Positions 35,901 through 47,876 of a stretch of 64,000 nt of DNA are shown here, one piece after another. Numbering within the stretch: the first letter of the stretch is position 1; each line of letters starts with the position of its first letter. Source of the stretch: Piscicola geometra (lineage: Eukaryota > Annelida > Clitellata > Hirudinida > Piscicolidae); contig OX030959.1 in assembly GCA_943735955.1 (NCBI GenBank), positions 2,078,772-2,142,771 on the forward strand, in the 5' to 3' direction. The notes under the pieces are model-generated. The model was given only the letters and a program-made list of their open reading frames with translations. It searched no databases and was not told where the DNA came from. The position numbers were made by a program, and so were the translations under genes.

Positions 35901-38900
35901 GGCTCATTGTGGAAAGAGGCAGTAGTTGGTATGGTATTAAAAAAACTGGAAAAATATTAAAAGACCTACTTTTGACGCAGACAGTCCCGTTCAGATCTTC
36001 ATAGTAGCCTGGAAGACATTCACAAATGGTCACTCTCGATTTATTGTCCGTGACCACCTTGCACTGGCTGTGTGTCACCGCGTCGGAGCAATCGGGGTTG
36101 ATGACGCAGTTCTTATCTCTGATTCTTCTCTTCTGACAAACACCAACTTTGACTTTGGCATATCCCGACTGACAAACACATTCTTCTCTGGAGCATCTGG
36201 TGAACGGCATTACAGTGATACAATCAGTGGTCTCTTCGCACATGTCTCCAAGCACTCTAGGTCTGCAGTGCTGGTCGTCATCTTCGCCAATGTAGCCTGT
36301 CACACAGCCACAATGTCCCTCCTCACACCGACTGCTGTTGATCACCGATGAACAGTCAATGCCCTCAAGACAGCCCACTCCGTCATCCAGTTTTCTCCGT
36401 TGGCAAGAGTAGACATCGGAGGGAGAAGGGTAATGTCCTACTTTACAAACGCATTCGCCCGTTTGTGAACAGTCTCCATTGCTTATTGAAGCACTGCAGT
36501 CTTGTTCTGCAACGCAATTTGTGTCGCCTATCTTCCTTATCACACAAGAATCTCTCTCTGCGCTCACAGCATACCCCATAACACACAAACACCTCGAAGT
36601 GTTTGTCTCACAAAAACTACTTTCGATTGCATCTTGGCACGCTTGGTCCTCCAAACAACCATAATCTCCGATCCGGAACTTTGAACATTCCAGCATCGTC
36701 TCCACAGCCTTGTGACCTGACTGGCACTCACATGAGGATGAGTTGAAGGTGGGACTGAAGAAGCAGAAACTGTTGTCGATGGATTGATTACACTCTTGAT
36801 CCACCCCACACGCAGTTCCTATTCGGACCCTCTCACACTTTGTTCCGTTATCTCCAGATCCATATCCAACTTCACACACACACTCTTCGCCACGACAAAT
36901 GCTGTTTTTCACTGCTTTGGAACACTCAAAGTCAATTTCACATCCCACACTTCCTATCTTCCTCAAAAGACATGACATGAGATCATCGGCAGGTACGTAG
37001 GCCAACTCACACTCACACTGCCACCCTGGCGAACAGTGACTATTCAAGCTGAAAAGCTCACATGTTTCGTTCGAAAAGCAACTGTCGTACACCTGACGAC
37101 GTCTGCAGGAGGTTGAGTTGATGGCGATGTGGTTGGACTGGCACTGACACGTCGCATTGAGGCATGCTGAGCCACCTATGCTAGCTTCACACTCCGCTGA
37201 GAGACTACATGTTGAATTGTCTTCTAAAGTTCGTGCCTTGCAGAAACTATCGCTAGATGAATGCATCTCAATGCCTTTGTAAGACTCCACAAAACCCAAT
37301 GCGCACACGCACACTCCATCCTTTCCACAGATTGCATTATCAACCGATTCTATGCACTCCTGGTTGCTGAAACAAACTCCAGTATTTAGTTTCCGTGGTA
37401 AACATCTCTTTATATCATTAACTTCTTTCGTGTAGTAATTCTTGCGACATTTACAGGAATGGTTAAAGCACGCTGAGTCGCTGCTGAAGATTTGGCAGTC
37501 TGTGTCATTCCTGCAGCCTCCGTCTCCAAGCTTCAGCATTTCACACCTCTGACGAGCCGCACCCCTAATGTTGCGTTGTAAGGTGGTATTGGAGGGTGCA
37601 TATCCAAGCTCACAAGCACACACACCTTCACCACAAACACTTTTCTCGATTGCCTCAAGGCAGTATTCTGAACTCAAACACACGTCACCAAGTTCTATTT
37701 CAACACAGAAAGTGTCCTCGTGGTCACTTCTCAAGCCAGGGCTGCACACACAAGTGTTCTCTCCACACTTCGAGTATTCCACTGCAGCTGAACAGTCTGA
37801 GTCTTTTGAACAAGCATCTCCTATCTTCCTTTTTTCGCACCTTTCGTTGCCATTCCTCAGCTCAAAACCTTTTAGGCAGTAGCAGAACTTTTCGACCGTG
37901 CAGTAGCTGCCTGCAATAGAGGCTGAACAGCTGATGTTATCAGAGCAAGGATCAAAAACACGATACTTTTCACATGTTCTGTGATTCAGAAAACTATCTT
38001 CATCAGTTTTTTGTTGTTCATTATCTTTGTCTGCTTCTTTCGGAAACTTTCCATCTAGATGCCCCATTCTATTATCTTCTCCACCATTTATTTTCAAATA
38101 GTTAGCATTTCTTTTAAGGCTTTCTTTGGCGTATTTCTTCAGGATGTAACCTACGATACATACACATCTACCCTTCTGGCATGTGGTGTGGTTGGAATAG
38201 TGGAAGCAGTCTTTGTCAGTAATGCATGAAGCTTCCTCCAAGGGAACTGCAGAGAGATGATGGTAAATTGTAAAACTAAATTATGAAATGTTTAAAATTT
38301 AACTGATAAAGTAAAATATATTTTAAAGTATATTTTGCATATTTTATTTTCATAAATTCAATTTTCTGAAAATTCCAAACTTGGCAAGCAGCGATCGAGG
38401 TTGCCAGAGGGTGTGTATGTATTCAGGCATTCACATAACTCCTTGCTGCATGTGGAGTGTCTGATGTAGGAACTGCAGTGCGATTCCTCCGTGCAAGTGT
38501 CGTTCAGAAAGACTGGTTGGTTGAAACGGGGTATTCAACCATCTTTCTACTCAAAGTTAAATTTAGAAAAGAGTTATTTTAAATATACAAAAATTTCATG
38601 GCTAATCAATCGCCTGTTTTATAACTCAACCGAACCACGCCATAAACCTAGAAAACAATGCAAAGACGAGTTTTATTGACGTTGAGTAAACGCGAATGAA
38701 CTGCAAGATAATAAAACCTAAACTTTCTAAAATACTTCTTCATACTTCTCACCTTGAATGCACTTTTCGCTTGAGGCGCTTTTGAAACCTTTCTCGCACA
38801 CGCAAACCCCCCTGAGGCATCTCGTATTTGCAAGCACTGTGTTACATTCGCCATCAGTTGCACATTCACTGCCCAGCTGTCCTGCATTAGGTGAGAAGAA

Positions 38901-40246
38901 GCTATTAACTGCAACGGCAAATACAACTTATATTGTTTATCAAAAAGGGTTAATCGTGTTTGGAAGCGGACTTTTTATGCATCGGTTTCCAGACAGGTCT
39001 GTCACGAAGCCAAATAGGCACCTTGTGTGGATGGGAAAAAAGGCATTCAAAATTGTTTTACCATTTTATTGAAAAAGATTGAGATAATCAAGGTAGAATT
39101 GATCATTAAGTTTTTTCGCTTGTTCCTTTTAGCAATGAAGCATTCTCAACTATTCCAAACCTGCACACGTCCCCAGGAATGTCTTCGTCGCATTCGGAAA
39201 AGTCGACGAAATGTCGGCACTTCAAGCCTGGTACGCACTTGCTGCCGAGTTTTAAAACAATTCCTGGTGTTGTTGTTGCAAGATTTGTTGTGAAAGAAAT
39301 TGTTGAAATAGAAGTTGTTGAAATAGAAGTTTTTGTAACAGAAGTTGTTGTAAAATAATTTTTTGTGGCAGATGGTGTTGTAACAGAAGTTGTTGTAGAA
39401 GTTGTTGTAAAGGTAGTTGTTATATTGTTGAGAGTCGATGTAGAATAATTAGAAGTAGTATCAGATATTTCATCAGTGGTTGTAGCTGAATTTGTTGACG
39501 TTGTGACTCTTTTAGGAGTTGTAGCTGGTCTGGTCGTAATTTTTAAATCGGATTTAATAGCATATGCATCGAGAGGTTTCTTTGTGACTGCGGTTATTTT
39601 TAGGAAATCTTCTGTTACATTTATTTTCAATTTTTTCAGATTATAATATATTTGTATACTCTGTTCTAATGCACTTAAAAGAGCTGTAGCTGTCGTTGTT
39701 GATGTTTCAATGGATGGTGTTGTGGCTATAGTTGTTTCAATTACTCCTATATTAGATGTAGTGTTTACATTTATTTTAGATGTTTTTGTTGTGGAAACGT
39801 CTGTTTCAGTTGTTGCTTGACTTGAAACTGTTTCTGTTTTTCCTTTAGTTGAAGCTGTTTCTGTTGTTGTTACAACTAGCGTTCATGTTGATTTTGTTTT
39901 TATTTTTATATAGCTAACTAAACAGATAAAAAGACAAACCGTTCTCCAAGCTCTGCAACGTTCCATTAACAAAAGAAACTTGCTTTTCACAGTCTGCGCA
40001 TTTTGGAACTGATATTTAGTTTTTTTCATCATATGAGCTCTATTTTTTAAAACTTGAAACAAAACTAAATAAAATATTATTGTGCATATATCTTTTTGGA
40101 TGTATTGCTTTAAAAATGCTTTGAAAATGCTTTAAAAATTCTAAATGAATTGGAGCTTCAAGTCGACCTACTATGTTAGATAAATTGAAATAAATAATTG
40201 TTAATAAAATGCATGAAACAAAGTTATTTATAAATAAATTCATCAA
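32963..40246 (-). CDS. Type I membrane protein with Thr-rich, EB-repeat, SEA-like and EGF regions
   Basis: No named orthologue recognised. Minus-strand exons: 40168-40246, 39940-40008, 39151-39875, 38753-38876, 38381-38512, 35970-38246, 35725-35883, 35502-35576, 34881-35026, 34444-34745, 34265-34335, 34002-34165, 33759-33802, 33623-33657, 33362-33446, 32963-33185; 1569 aa in frame. Order: signal peptide (NNFVSCILLTIIYFNLSN), Thr/Ser-rich mucin-like segment (about 50-270), about 18 EB-like cysteine repeats (about 270-1188; pattern C-x5-C-x8-C-x4-C-x-C, then RKIGD-type joints), a SEA-like region (about 1190-1385), a calcium-binding-type EGF (DFDECHNN to YQCLC), a short stalk, one membrane helix (about 1468-1488) and a charged tail of about 75 residues rich in Glu, Lys and Arg. 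Many NxS/T sites suit an extracellular chain. Likely a cell-surface mucin or receptor; the ligand is unknown. The signal-peptide exon is the least certain (weak donor). Confidence 0.8.
33880..33925 (+). repeat. LINE-type 3' tail fragment
   Basis: ATAAAGCTCTATATAAATTT followed by TTTGATTGATT resembles the end of the LINE at 30590-31525. It lies in an intron of the EB-repeat gene. Confidence 0.55.
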
Positions 40247-40565
40247 AAATAAAATTTAAAAACGAAGGTAGGTTTGTTATAGGAAGTTAATTAGGATTCT
40301 GCAAGAAGTTTGAGAGGCTGCTGCATGTTGAATGAACTTAAACGGGTGTAGTTCCATATTTTCTGAAACGATGAAGTTATCTTATTTTTTTGAATTAATC
40401 CTGCAAATGCTCATTTATCTAAGATACACATGCATGTCCTGATGTTTTCAAACACTTTAATCTTTTGACTTATAATGGATATATTAAAAAATTTATTAGC
40501 TAAAAATTAATAAATGTAATTTTAAAGTTGAATTATAATATATATATTCTAATTCCATACAGATC

Positions 40566-40596
<31 letters not shown>

Positions 40597-40697
40597 GGAT
40601 TCCATGTATATTAAGTTTTAAAATTTAAACTAAAGTTAACTTTTAATCACTTTTCAAGTGACTAAAACACCCACAAATCCAGAACCTAGAATCATTA
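40247..40697. promoter_or_regulatory. Probable bidirectional promoter between the EB-repeat and beta-trefoil genes
   Basis: 451 bases between divergent start codons. Contains an AT-alternating stretch (40566-40595). Promoter role inferred from position. Confidence 0.4.
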
Positions 40698-43600
40698 ATG
40701 GAGAAAGATATGGTTATTGTGAGACCAGGAAAATATTTTCTGATCCGATCTCAACTAAATGACAAACTTGTTTTAGAAAGTGATCCATTAGATGAGAACA
40801 GCATCAAAGTTTCCTCATTGAAACTGGATTGGGTAGGCAACAATGACAATCAGCTGTGGTTCTACAACTCGTATCAACAACGTATTTTCAACAAAAAGAC
40901 ACTGAGTAGTTTAGAAGCAGCTGGTAGGGAAACATCTCTATTTATAGTATAAATTTTATACTTTATACTTTAAAGTTTAAACTTTATAGAAAATTCAGTT
41001 TTTAAGGTACTACCATTGGCTAACTAAACTATGTTTCTGCCAACAACTTAACTTAAGTTACTTAAGATGTGTTAAATCAATTTTTCCAATTAGCAAAAAT
41101 TAGAAATAATAGTCTCAAAATAAACTATTATTTTTTATTTTCAAGTTTTTTGAATTTCTGACCAGAAAACAAAGTAGTGGTTTCAAAGAAATTCAATGCA
41201 GACAAGAACTTATACCTGGACACCGGCCTCATCTGCTTGAACAACTCCAAGCTGGCAGTGGAGTTGGTGGGAGGCACAAAGGTTGAGTTAAAACTTCGCA
41301 ATGATCAGAACATCTTGCAGAGGTGGAAAATCCAGAACCGGTGAGAACTTTGTGGATGTTTGCAAAAAAGAAACTCATAAATAAATATTTTAAAAATATT
41401 TATTCTAAATATTTTAAAAATATTTATTCTAAATATTTTTAAAATATTTATTCTAAATATGTTTAAAATATTTATTCTAAATATGTTTAAAATATTTATT
41501 CTAAATATTTTTTAAATATTTATTCTAGAATCTCTTGTAAATTTCTTCAGGATCTTTATCGTGATATGGATAGAATTCAAGTATTTTTTCTAATTCCAAC
41601 ATTTTTCTTTTTTTTGCAAGCGCAGACCTGCCTTATACTTCTACATCAAGTCTTGGGGCAAGCCAGGCTTAGTGGTTGATGTGAGGGGTGATGACAAGTC
41701 CGCAGGTGCTAAGGTATAAAAGTGAATAAAAATATTAAAAATAATAATAATAATAAGGCCATTTTTATCTCGCTTATTTTTAACTCGCTATCTGAACAAT
41801 GAAAATGCCTATTTTTATATATTTAAATAAAAATCCTTCAAACTCAACATACGCAAATATCTATGACAGGTAATTCTGTACGAAAACAAGGGAGACATGG
41901 CAGACAATCAGTTGTGGTGTGAGGATGAACGGGGCAGACTGAGGAGCAAGATGAACGACTTCCTGGTTGATGTTAATAGTGAGTAGTGGCAAGGCTTAGT
42001 GGAGAGGCACATGCAGTGTTGGGAGGAGGAGGGGAGATTGATGGATGGAAAGGTTCTTAACTTGGAATAGTGCGTAGTGTTAATACGGTAGCTGAAATTA
42101 GAGAAAAGTTATGACTTTGGTCTAGAAAGTGATGGAGTGGATGGTTTGACAGAATCATTTGTTCAATAGCTTCAAGCATCGACAAATCAACCACACACAT
42201 CTCGTCCAGAAAGCAACGAAGTGGTCTTGAACCCATACCTGAGTGAAGACAAAGGTGGATGGGTGGTGGAGGATAACTGTCGCATCGTCAGCCTCAGCAA
42301 CAGCAACATGATCCTGTCTTCCAAATCAGGAAACATCTTCCTGGGAGGACCTAGGGTGGTCGCTATGTCGAGGGCTGCTGTCGCCAGTGAGGCAGACGCC
42401 CTGTGGGACTTTGCCTTCTTGCCGCGCCAGTCCATCTCTATCGCGTTGGTCTTGTTTGATGTTTAATGTTAAGCAATGTTTAAAAGGGGCTAGAATGAGT
42501 GTTTAAGGGACATGCTCAAGATTATAAAAGTTTTACTTAAGTTTTTGAAATTTCTCATTACCCTATGCAAGCCAATAATCAGAGCAAACCACGCACACCG
42601 AAGACACGAAGGCAGCGGCAAAGTGTTCATGATCCGAAGTAGAAGGAGCGGCAAGACGCTGGAGGTGGTTGGTGAGGCTGTGGTCAAAGGCAGTGCCTTG
42701 CAGCTGGTTCACTCGAACCTCGTCCCTTCCAACTCGCTGCCCAAGCAACAGTTCTACAGCGACGATCTCACTGGCACCATCAGGAGTTGTCTTCGCAACT
42801 TCGCCATCGAGGCCAATGGTACCGAATGAATCTTTTTTATGATTTATTAAATTGTAGTTTTTGAAAGTGGTATTCATTTATTCGTTTCTTGCTTACTGGT
42901 TCTACTACTACCACCCCCCACCCTCCCTCCCATCGAAGAAACAGGTCTTATTCTCTCGGGCTTCGACCCCTACAACAAGATGCAGGGCTGGTTGTTGAGA
43001 GACAACATGCTCATCAACAAACATGACCCCTCACTCATTATCCAGACCGACCCCGAAGGTGGGCATCTGATAACGTCGAATAAACATTTTTTAAAGTTAA
43101 CGATTAAGCTAATATATTTAATAATTATCAATTTATAAAAAATTTATATTCTTAAAAATCTTAAAATCGTCGAAATTCTCGTTTCCGATTTCCATTTATT
43201 TATATTATTCTTATTCTCCAGTGTTCTTGAACCTTCTATCATAAAAGTCTATTGTCTGGTTAAGCTGGTCATGAATTATTAATTCACTTTTATTAAATAG
43301 TGTAGCGCTACATTTGTTTAACTATTTTTATTACTTAATCAAAGATAACGACAAGATCTCAGTTGGACAGGACCAGGGCCTTGATTACCAGCAGTGGGAG
43401 TTCTGTCACGTGTGAGTCACTTATAATCATCATCATCGGCACCATCATCATCATCATCATTATCACCATCATCATCATCATAACTGGCATCAATCTAAAC
43501 CTATATTACTTCTTAATCACCAATCAACTTGCGACTAAATATTAAAATTGCATTGTCTTCAACGATGCACAGGCCTGCCAAGTGCTTCTACATCGAGAGT

Positions 43601-44420
43601 TTCGTTTGTGACAAGGTCAGGGCTATAAATCCACTCCACCGCACCACCAACTACCATTTTACCACCCCATCATAAGTCCACACCACCACATCATCAAGCA
43701 TCCACCCCATCCTTACCACTTGACTATAATTCCACCACACCACATCACAACACTATAATTCCACCCTACTACACCGAACCACCGCACTCCACAAGGTGTT
43801 AGACGTGAGGGGCAACAACGCCAGTGCAGGCGCCTACGTCATTCTCTACGAACGCAACAAGCCGACCAGCGCCAACCAACTCTGGTATGAAGACGAGCAT
43901 GGTCTTCTGAGGTCTAAGCTTAATGGATACGTCCTGGATACTTCAGGTGGCCGGGTGGTGGTGTTTTGGTGGTTTATGGGGTGATAGTGGGGATTGGTGG
44001 GCCTTTGATGGTGGTTTGGGAGTTGTGATGGTGGTAGTTTGGTTTTTCTGGAGTTGTGGTAGTGGTTGTGCTTTTTGAATGCAAGAATCGTTAGAAATTG
44101 GATCATTGAGAATATAACCTCAATCACTAAATAGTGTACACTACTCGGACCATCACCACCACTACCATTCTCGCTCACTAACGCATCCACCATCACAACC
44201 ACTTCAACGGTCGTCAGAGGACAAAGCGAAGGTAGTGCCGTTCAATCCGGAGAATCTTGATCAGTACTGGTCGATCGTTGGCGACCGAATCCAGAACAAG
44301 AACGACACCGAAATGGTGATCGACGTGAAGGGCGAGAGCAGGATGAATGGGGCATCGTTGATCAAATATAAGTTCCATGGCGGGGAGAACCAGCGGTGGA
44401 AGTTTGTGTATGTGGATTAG
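40698..44420 (+). CDS. Internally duplicated ricin-B-type beta-trefoil (QxW) protein
   Basis: Exons: 40698-40923, 41166-41340, 41626-41713, 41870-41978, 42210-42448, 42572-42818, 42939-43058, 43345-43411, 43573-43615, 43796-43946, 44218-44420; 555 aa. No signal peptide or membrane segment, so it is probably cytosolic or leaves the cell by another route. QxW-type motifs recur: NQLWFY, LQRWKI, NQLWCE, YQQWEF, NQLWYE, DQYWSI, NQRWKF. VDVRG and LDVRG, each followed by SAGA and VILYE, mark equivalent repeats. The two halves (1-279, 280-555) look like copies, each about the size of two trefoils. Such domains commonly bind carbohydrate, but no ligand can be inferred. The 42449-42571 intron is the weakest join: without it the frame stops at 42464-42466 and the halves would be separate genes. 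Only about 100 bases separate them, which favours one gene. Confidence 0.75.
41383..41527. repeat. 24-25 base AT-rich tandem repeat
   Basis: Six copies of a unit containing TTTAAAATATTTATTCTAAA in intron 2 of the beta-trefoil gene. Much of each unit is self-complementary. Confidence 0.92.
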
Positions 44421-45438
44421 GTGGAAGGGTTTTTGTTGTAGTGTTGTTGCTAGTTGGAGTTCTGTCGTGGTTCGGTTGGTTTTGGTGGAATGGTATTGTG
44501 TGAAAGAAATTGTGAGTGTGAAGGCTTGTATTATAAAAATGTATTTTTTTAAACTATTGAATTGCTAACATCTTTTGATACATTATTCTCGAATTCATTA
44601 ATCTTCTTGAAGTAATTCTAATTCTATCTTTTTGGAAAATTTTAAAATTATCTTAATGTCTAAATATGAATTATTTTATATTATATTTTCAAGAAAGATT
44701 TGATTTTGTTCAAGATTCTTTTTTGAACCTATATGAATAATAAAAAATTATGTATTTTCCATTTATTTTGCCTATCCATACTCGATTTATGCTGCAATAC
44801 TGCCAATATTTATCTTTCACCTCATCCAGTCTGCATCTTATTAAAAAGTTACTATTTATGCTCTTTTATCACGTTTGAATATTTTAAGTATCACTTTTCA
44901 AAGGCTGATGACTCTCGATACATCGACATTATTCATAGCGACATTCCTCAAACTTTTCTACAACCGCCCACCTTTAAATTAAAAAATGTAACTCATTCTT
45001 TAAATTTATGTCAAAATCTTGAAATTTGACCTCCACAGTTTCGATATTCTGTTTTTTCATTTTAGCTTTTAGAATTGTAATATTTTTGAGAATCACTCAA
45101 ATGACACTGTCGTTCAAACTGCTAATTAGTTTTTTAATCTTTTCATATCTATAAACTAATCAACAACAAAAAAAGAGATGATTGAAACTTGAAGTCAGTA
45201 TACAACTTTTAAATATATTTTCAATAAACATGTTTTTGTTTCATTGCAGTCACTGCATAATAATCCCACAATTCATTTGTCCAACCACGTCTAACATTTA
45301 GTTACACCAGTAAATTGGAATTTATGACAAAGTGCTATAAAAATTTATTTTATTGCTTGATTGATTGATTAAAACCATGTTTCAGAAATCATTAACTTCA
45401 AAACTGGCACACACAGAGAACGGTCCAGCAGGAAGGCT
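44421..45438. other. Convergent 3' flanks of the beta-trefoil gene and enkurin
   Basis: No exon seen. Possible polyadenylation signals: AATAAA at 44739-44744 (plus) and overlapping copies at 45344-45354 (minus). A LINE-type tail lies at about 45335-45372. Confidence 0.5.
45335..45372 (+). repeat. LINE-type 3' tail fragment supplying AATAAA to enkurin
   Basis: GTGCTATAAAAATTTATTTT followed by three TTGATTGATT-type units resembles the tail of the LINE at 30590-31525. On the minus strand the same bases contain AATAAA about 90 bases past the enkurin stop codon. Confidence 0.5.
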
Positions 45439-46899
45439 TCAGTAGTCGGCAACGTAGATGGTGTGGTGGCTTTCGAGCAGCTGGACGTCCTTCTCGAGCT
45501 GCTTCATCAGTTCCTCCAGGCGTTCCTTGTGCTGCTTTTTCGCTGGAGTGTCAATCACCATCGACATGCCCAGGTACTCCTGCCGTGGTGGTGGTGATGC
45601 TGAGGTTTAAAAGCGTTGAAGAAACACCAGATGGTATTTTAAAATTATTTTTTCCACATTAATGTCAAATCCCTAAAAGAAGGAAAAAGCATGAAACGGC
45701 GATAAGCACCTTGTACAAGAAGTCCCAGTTGTCCTTCAGTCCAGCCACTATCTTCTCCTTGTCTGCTTCACTCATGGCACTCATCTCGCCCTCCTTGCCC
45801 CTCTCCCTCATGTACGCCCTCATGCACTCCTCGTTCCTCGCCATCTCCTCCTTCCTTCTGTCAAGGTACTCTGGCGTCCTTCCGTACTCCTGGTGTGGAA
45901 GGCGGCGCTTGAATCTACTAAAAAGCGTTATATAACTTTTTTTGATTGATTTAATCATCATTGATTGACTGTTCCAATCGATCTTTTGAGTATCTGTTTT
46001 ACCCATCTCAGCTCAAATCTTAATTGACTTCACCTCTCAAGCGACAAACAGTGTTCATCAAACCCCCACCTTCTTGAAGACGAAGACAGGCTCCAGACCG
46101 GACACTTCGATGTTCTGCTTGCTTCCCTTGCACGAGTCGACGACGTTTCTGGCGGGAACCTTCGCTGCTGCCCTGATGTTCTTGATGGCATTCTCGGATA
46201 TGTAGTTCACCTTCCTCCGCAAGCCCATCACAGGCTTCTCAGACAACTTGGGCACTTGAGCCTTCCTGTTTTCGTCGTTGTATTTGAATGTTCCACCTGT
46301 GTCGGGTGAGTGTTTTAAAGGTTTCGAGATCTTCGCTTGGCGATTATCCTCATAAGATTCTACAAAAATGAAAATGGAAGTTATGTGTTTCAGATTGAGA
46401 GGGAAACTGCAACGGCAGCACACAACACTAACACAGCAACAACGAAATTCACTTCAGCAACCTTTCGGTAGAATGAAGCTTTTCTCTTTTCCTTTGAGAA
46501 ACTGATCAGGACCCCTCAAGTGCACCTTGGCAGGCCCCATGGTCTTGTAAAACTTGGTGGTGTTGTTGTTTTCGATGTTTTGGTGGTTGTTGTTGAGAGC
46601 TTTCTGGGTGTTGATGTAAACTCTTTTTTGCTGATCATCGCTGCTGTCTGCTTCAGGCTGGTTGAACTTCGACTTGAACCTAAAGGAAAGAACGCATTTC
46701 AACATTCATTTTTGAATGCAACACCCAAAAAATCAAAATCAATCACAAATTACCAAAATATCAGATAATTGTCCAAACATGCTTTGCAATGGAGAATCGA
46801 GAATTAAGCCATTTGTCACGCCTACTTCACTGATCGTTCCTTCTTGGAGACCTCCTTCGGTATGAGATTGTATATGCTTTCTCCATTGCTCCACTCCAT
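45439..46899 (-). CDS. ENKUR: Enkurin (ENKUR)
   Basis: Enkurin is an axonemal microtubule inner protein of motile cilia and flagella; it also binds calmodulin and TRPC channels. Minus-strand exons: 46826-46899, 46462-46679, 46070-46359, 45710-45889, 45439-45579; 300 aa, against 256 in human. Matches in order: ESIYNLIPKE at the N-terminus, TMGPAKVHLRGPDQFLK, KPVMGLRRKVNYISENA, LEPVFVFKK, the enkurin domain YGRTPEYLDRRKEEM with GLKDNWDFLYK, and the C-terminal ERLEELMKQLEKDVQLLE ending IYVADY. The extra length lies in an Asn/Gln-rich stretch of exon 2. An X-box-like site lies about 160 bases upstream of the start. Confidence 0.95.
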
Positions 46900-47876
46900 G
46901 CTGCAGTCAGTGTTTGCCCAAATCTTTTTATTTGTTTTTTAATTGGTTAAAATGTTTTTTAATGTTTTAATATTTATTTCAATATAAAAGCAAGGATGCG
47001 AATTGCTACTTTTTAGCTTTTAAAGAATTTTACAGTACCTCTCAGGTGATTGAACAACGTTGCCATAGTGAAGCAGAAGATTCCAAATAACGAAGTATTT
47101 GAGCACCTAAGAAATGCTTTAATGAATATAATTTTTTGTTATTTAAAAAAGGGTTTTAAATAGTCTATAATTTATAGGCAATAAATACATTTTTAGATGT
47201 ATATTTTTCTTAATTCGACAGGATAAAACCTTCAATAGACCAAAATGGAATCAAATAAGAGAGCCAGATGCATGTCTGTAAAAAAATGTTTTGAATACTT
47301 CAAGAAAATCAGTCGATGAATTTTTAAAGTTGAGTAGATGTGATCATAAAAAATGTGAAATAACACCCAATTTCAGCTGCTCAATCATCTAATGAAGTTG
47401 AAATTAAATACCAATAGTGAAAATATCCAAAAAAAACTTTAAAGGCGTTCAAAAATAACTTTTGAATAAACATTAGTTACCTGTTTTCGAAGGACAGCCA
47501 GCTTACAATGGAACTCTATTGTCAGCTCTCTCTAGCCTCGTTTCACACAGCAACACGCCTCACTAAGTTAATAAAAAATAGGTGGCCATTTACTAAATTT
47601 CATGTTTTAAGATGATAATTTCTAAGGCTAAAAGAATGTTATCAGCCTTTGTTAAGTTACTGATCGAAAATGATTTTGTTGAGAACTAAAAGACAAATGA
47701 CTTGTTTATAAACGTGTAATCCGCCATCAAATAACATCTTTTAATCGTAATTATTCTTAAAAAATCGAAGAAAAACACTGAAGTATTTTTTTTATTCATA
47801 TTTTCACCAACTAAGCTCACAAAAACGACGCGCTTACAACCGATAGGAGCCAAAAAAAGTGTCTTGATAGAAAAAG
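46900..47876. promoter_or_regulatory. Divergent promoter region of enkurin and the two-pore channel
   Basis: 977 bases between divergent start codons, AT-rich apart from the X-box-like site at 47059-47072 and a less AT-rich block near 47490-47560. No exon was recognised inside. Confidence 0.45.
47059..47072. promoter_or_regulatory. X-box-like RFX site upstream of enkurin
   Basis: GTTGCCATAGTGAA matches the ciliary X-box consensus (RYYNYY-AT-RRNRAC) at 13 of 14 positions. It lies about 160 bases from the enkurin ATG. RFX factors control motile-cilia genes in animals, which suits the gene. Confidence 0.6.

Noticed and set aside
42464..42570. Two separate tandem beta-trefoil genes
   Set aside because: Kept as the alternative only: about 100 bases would have to hold a 3' end, a promoter and a 5' UTR, whereas a 123-base intron joins the frames cleanly.
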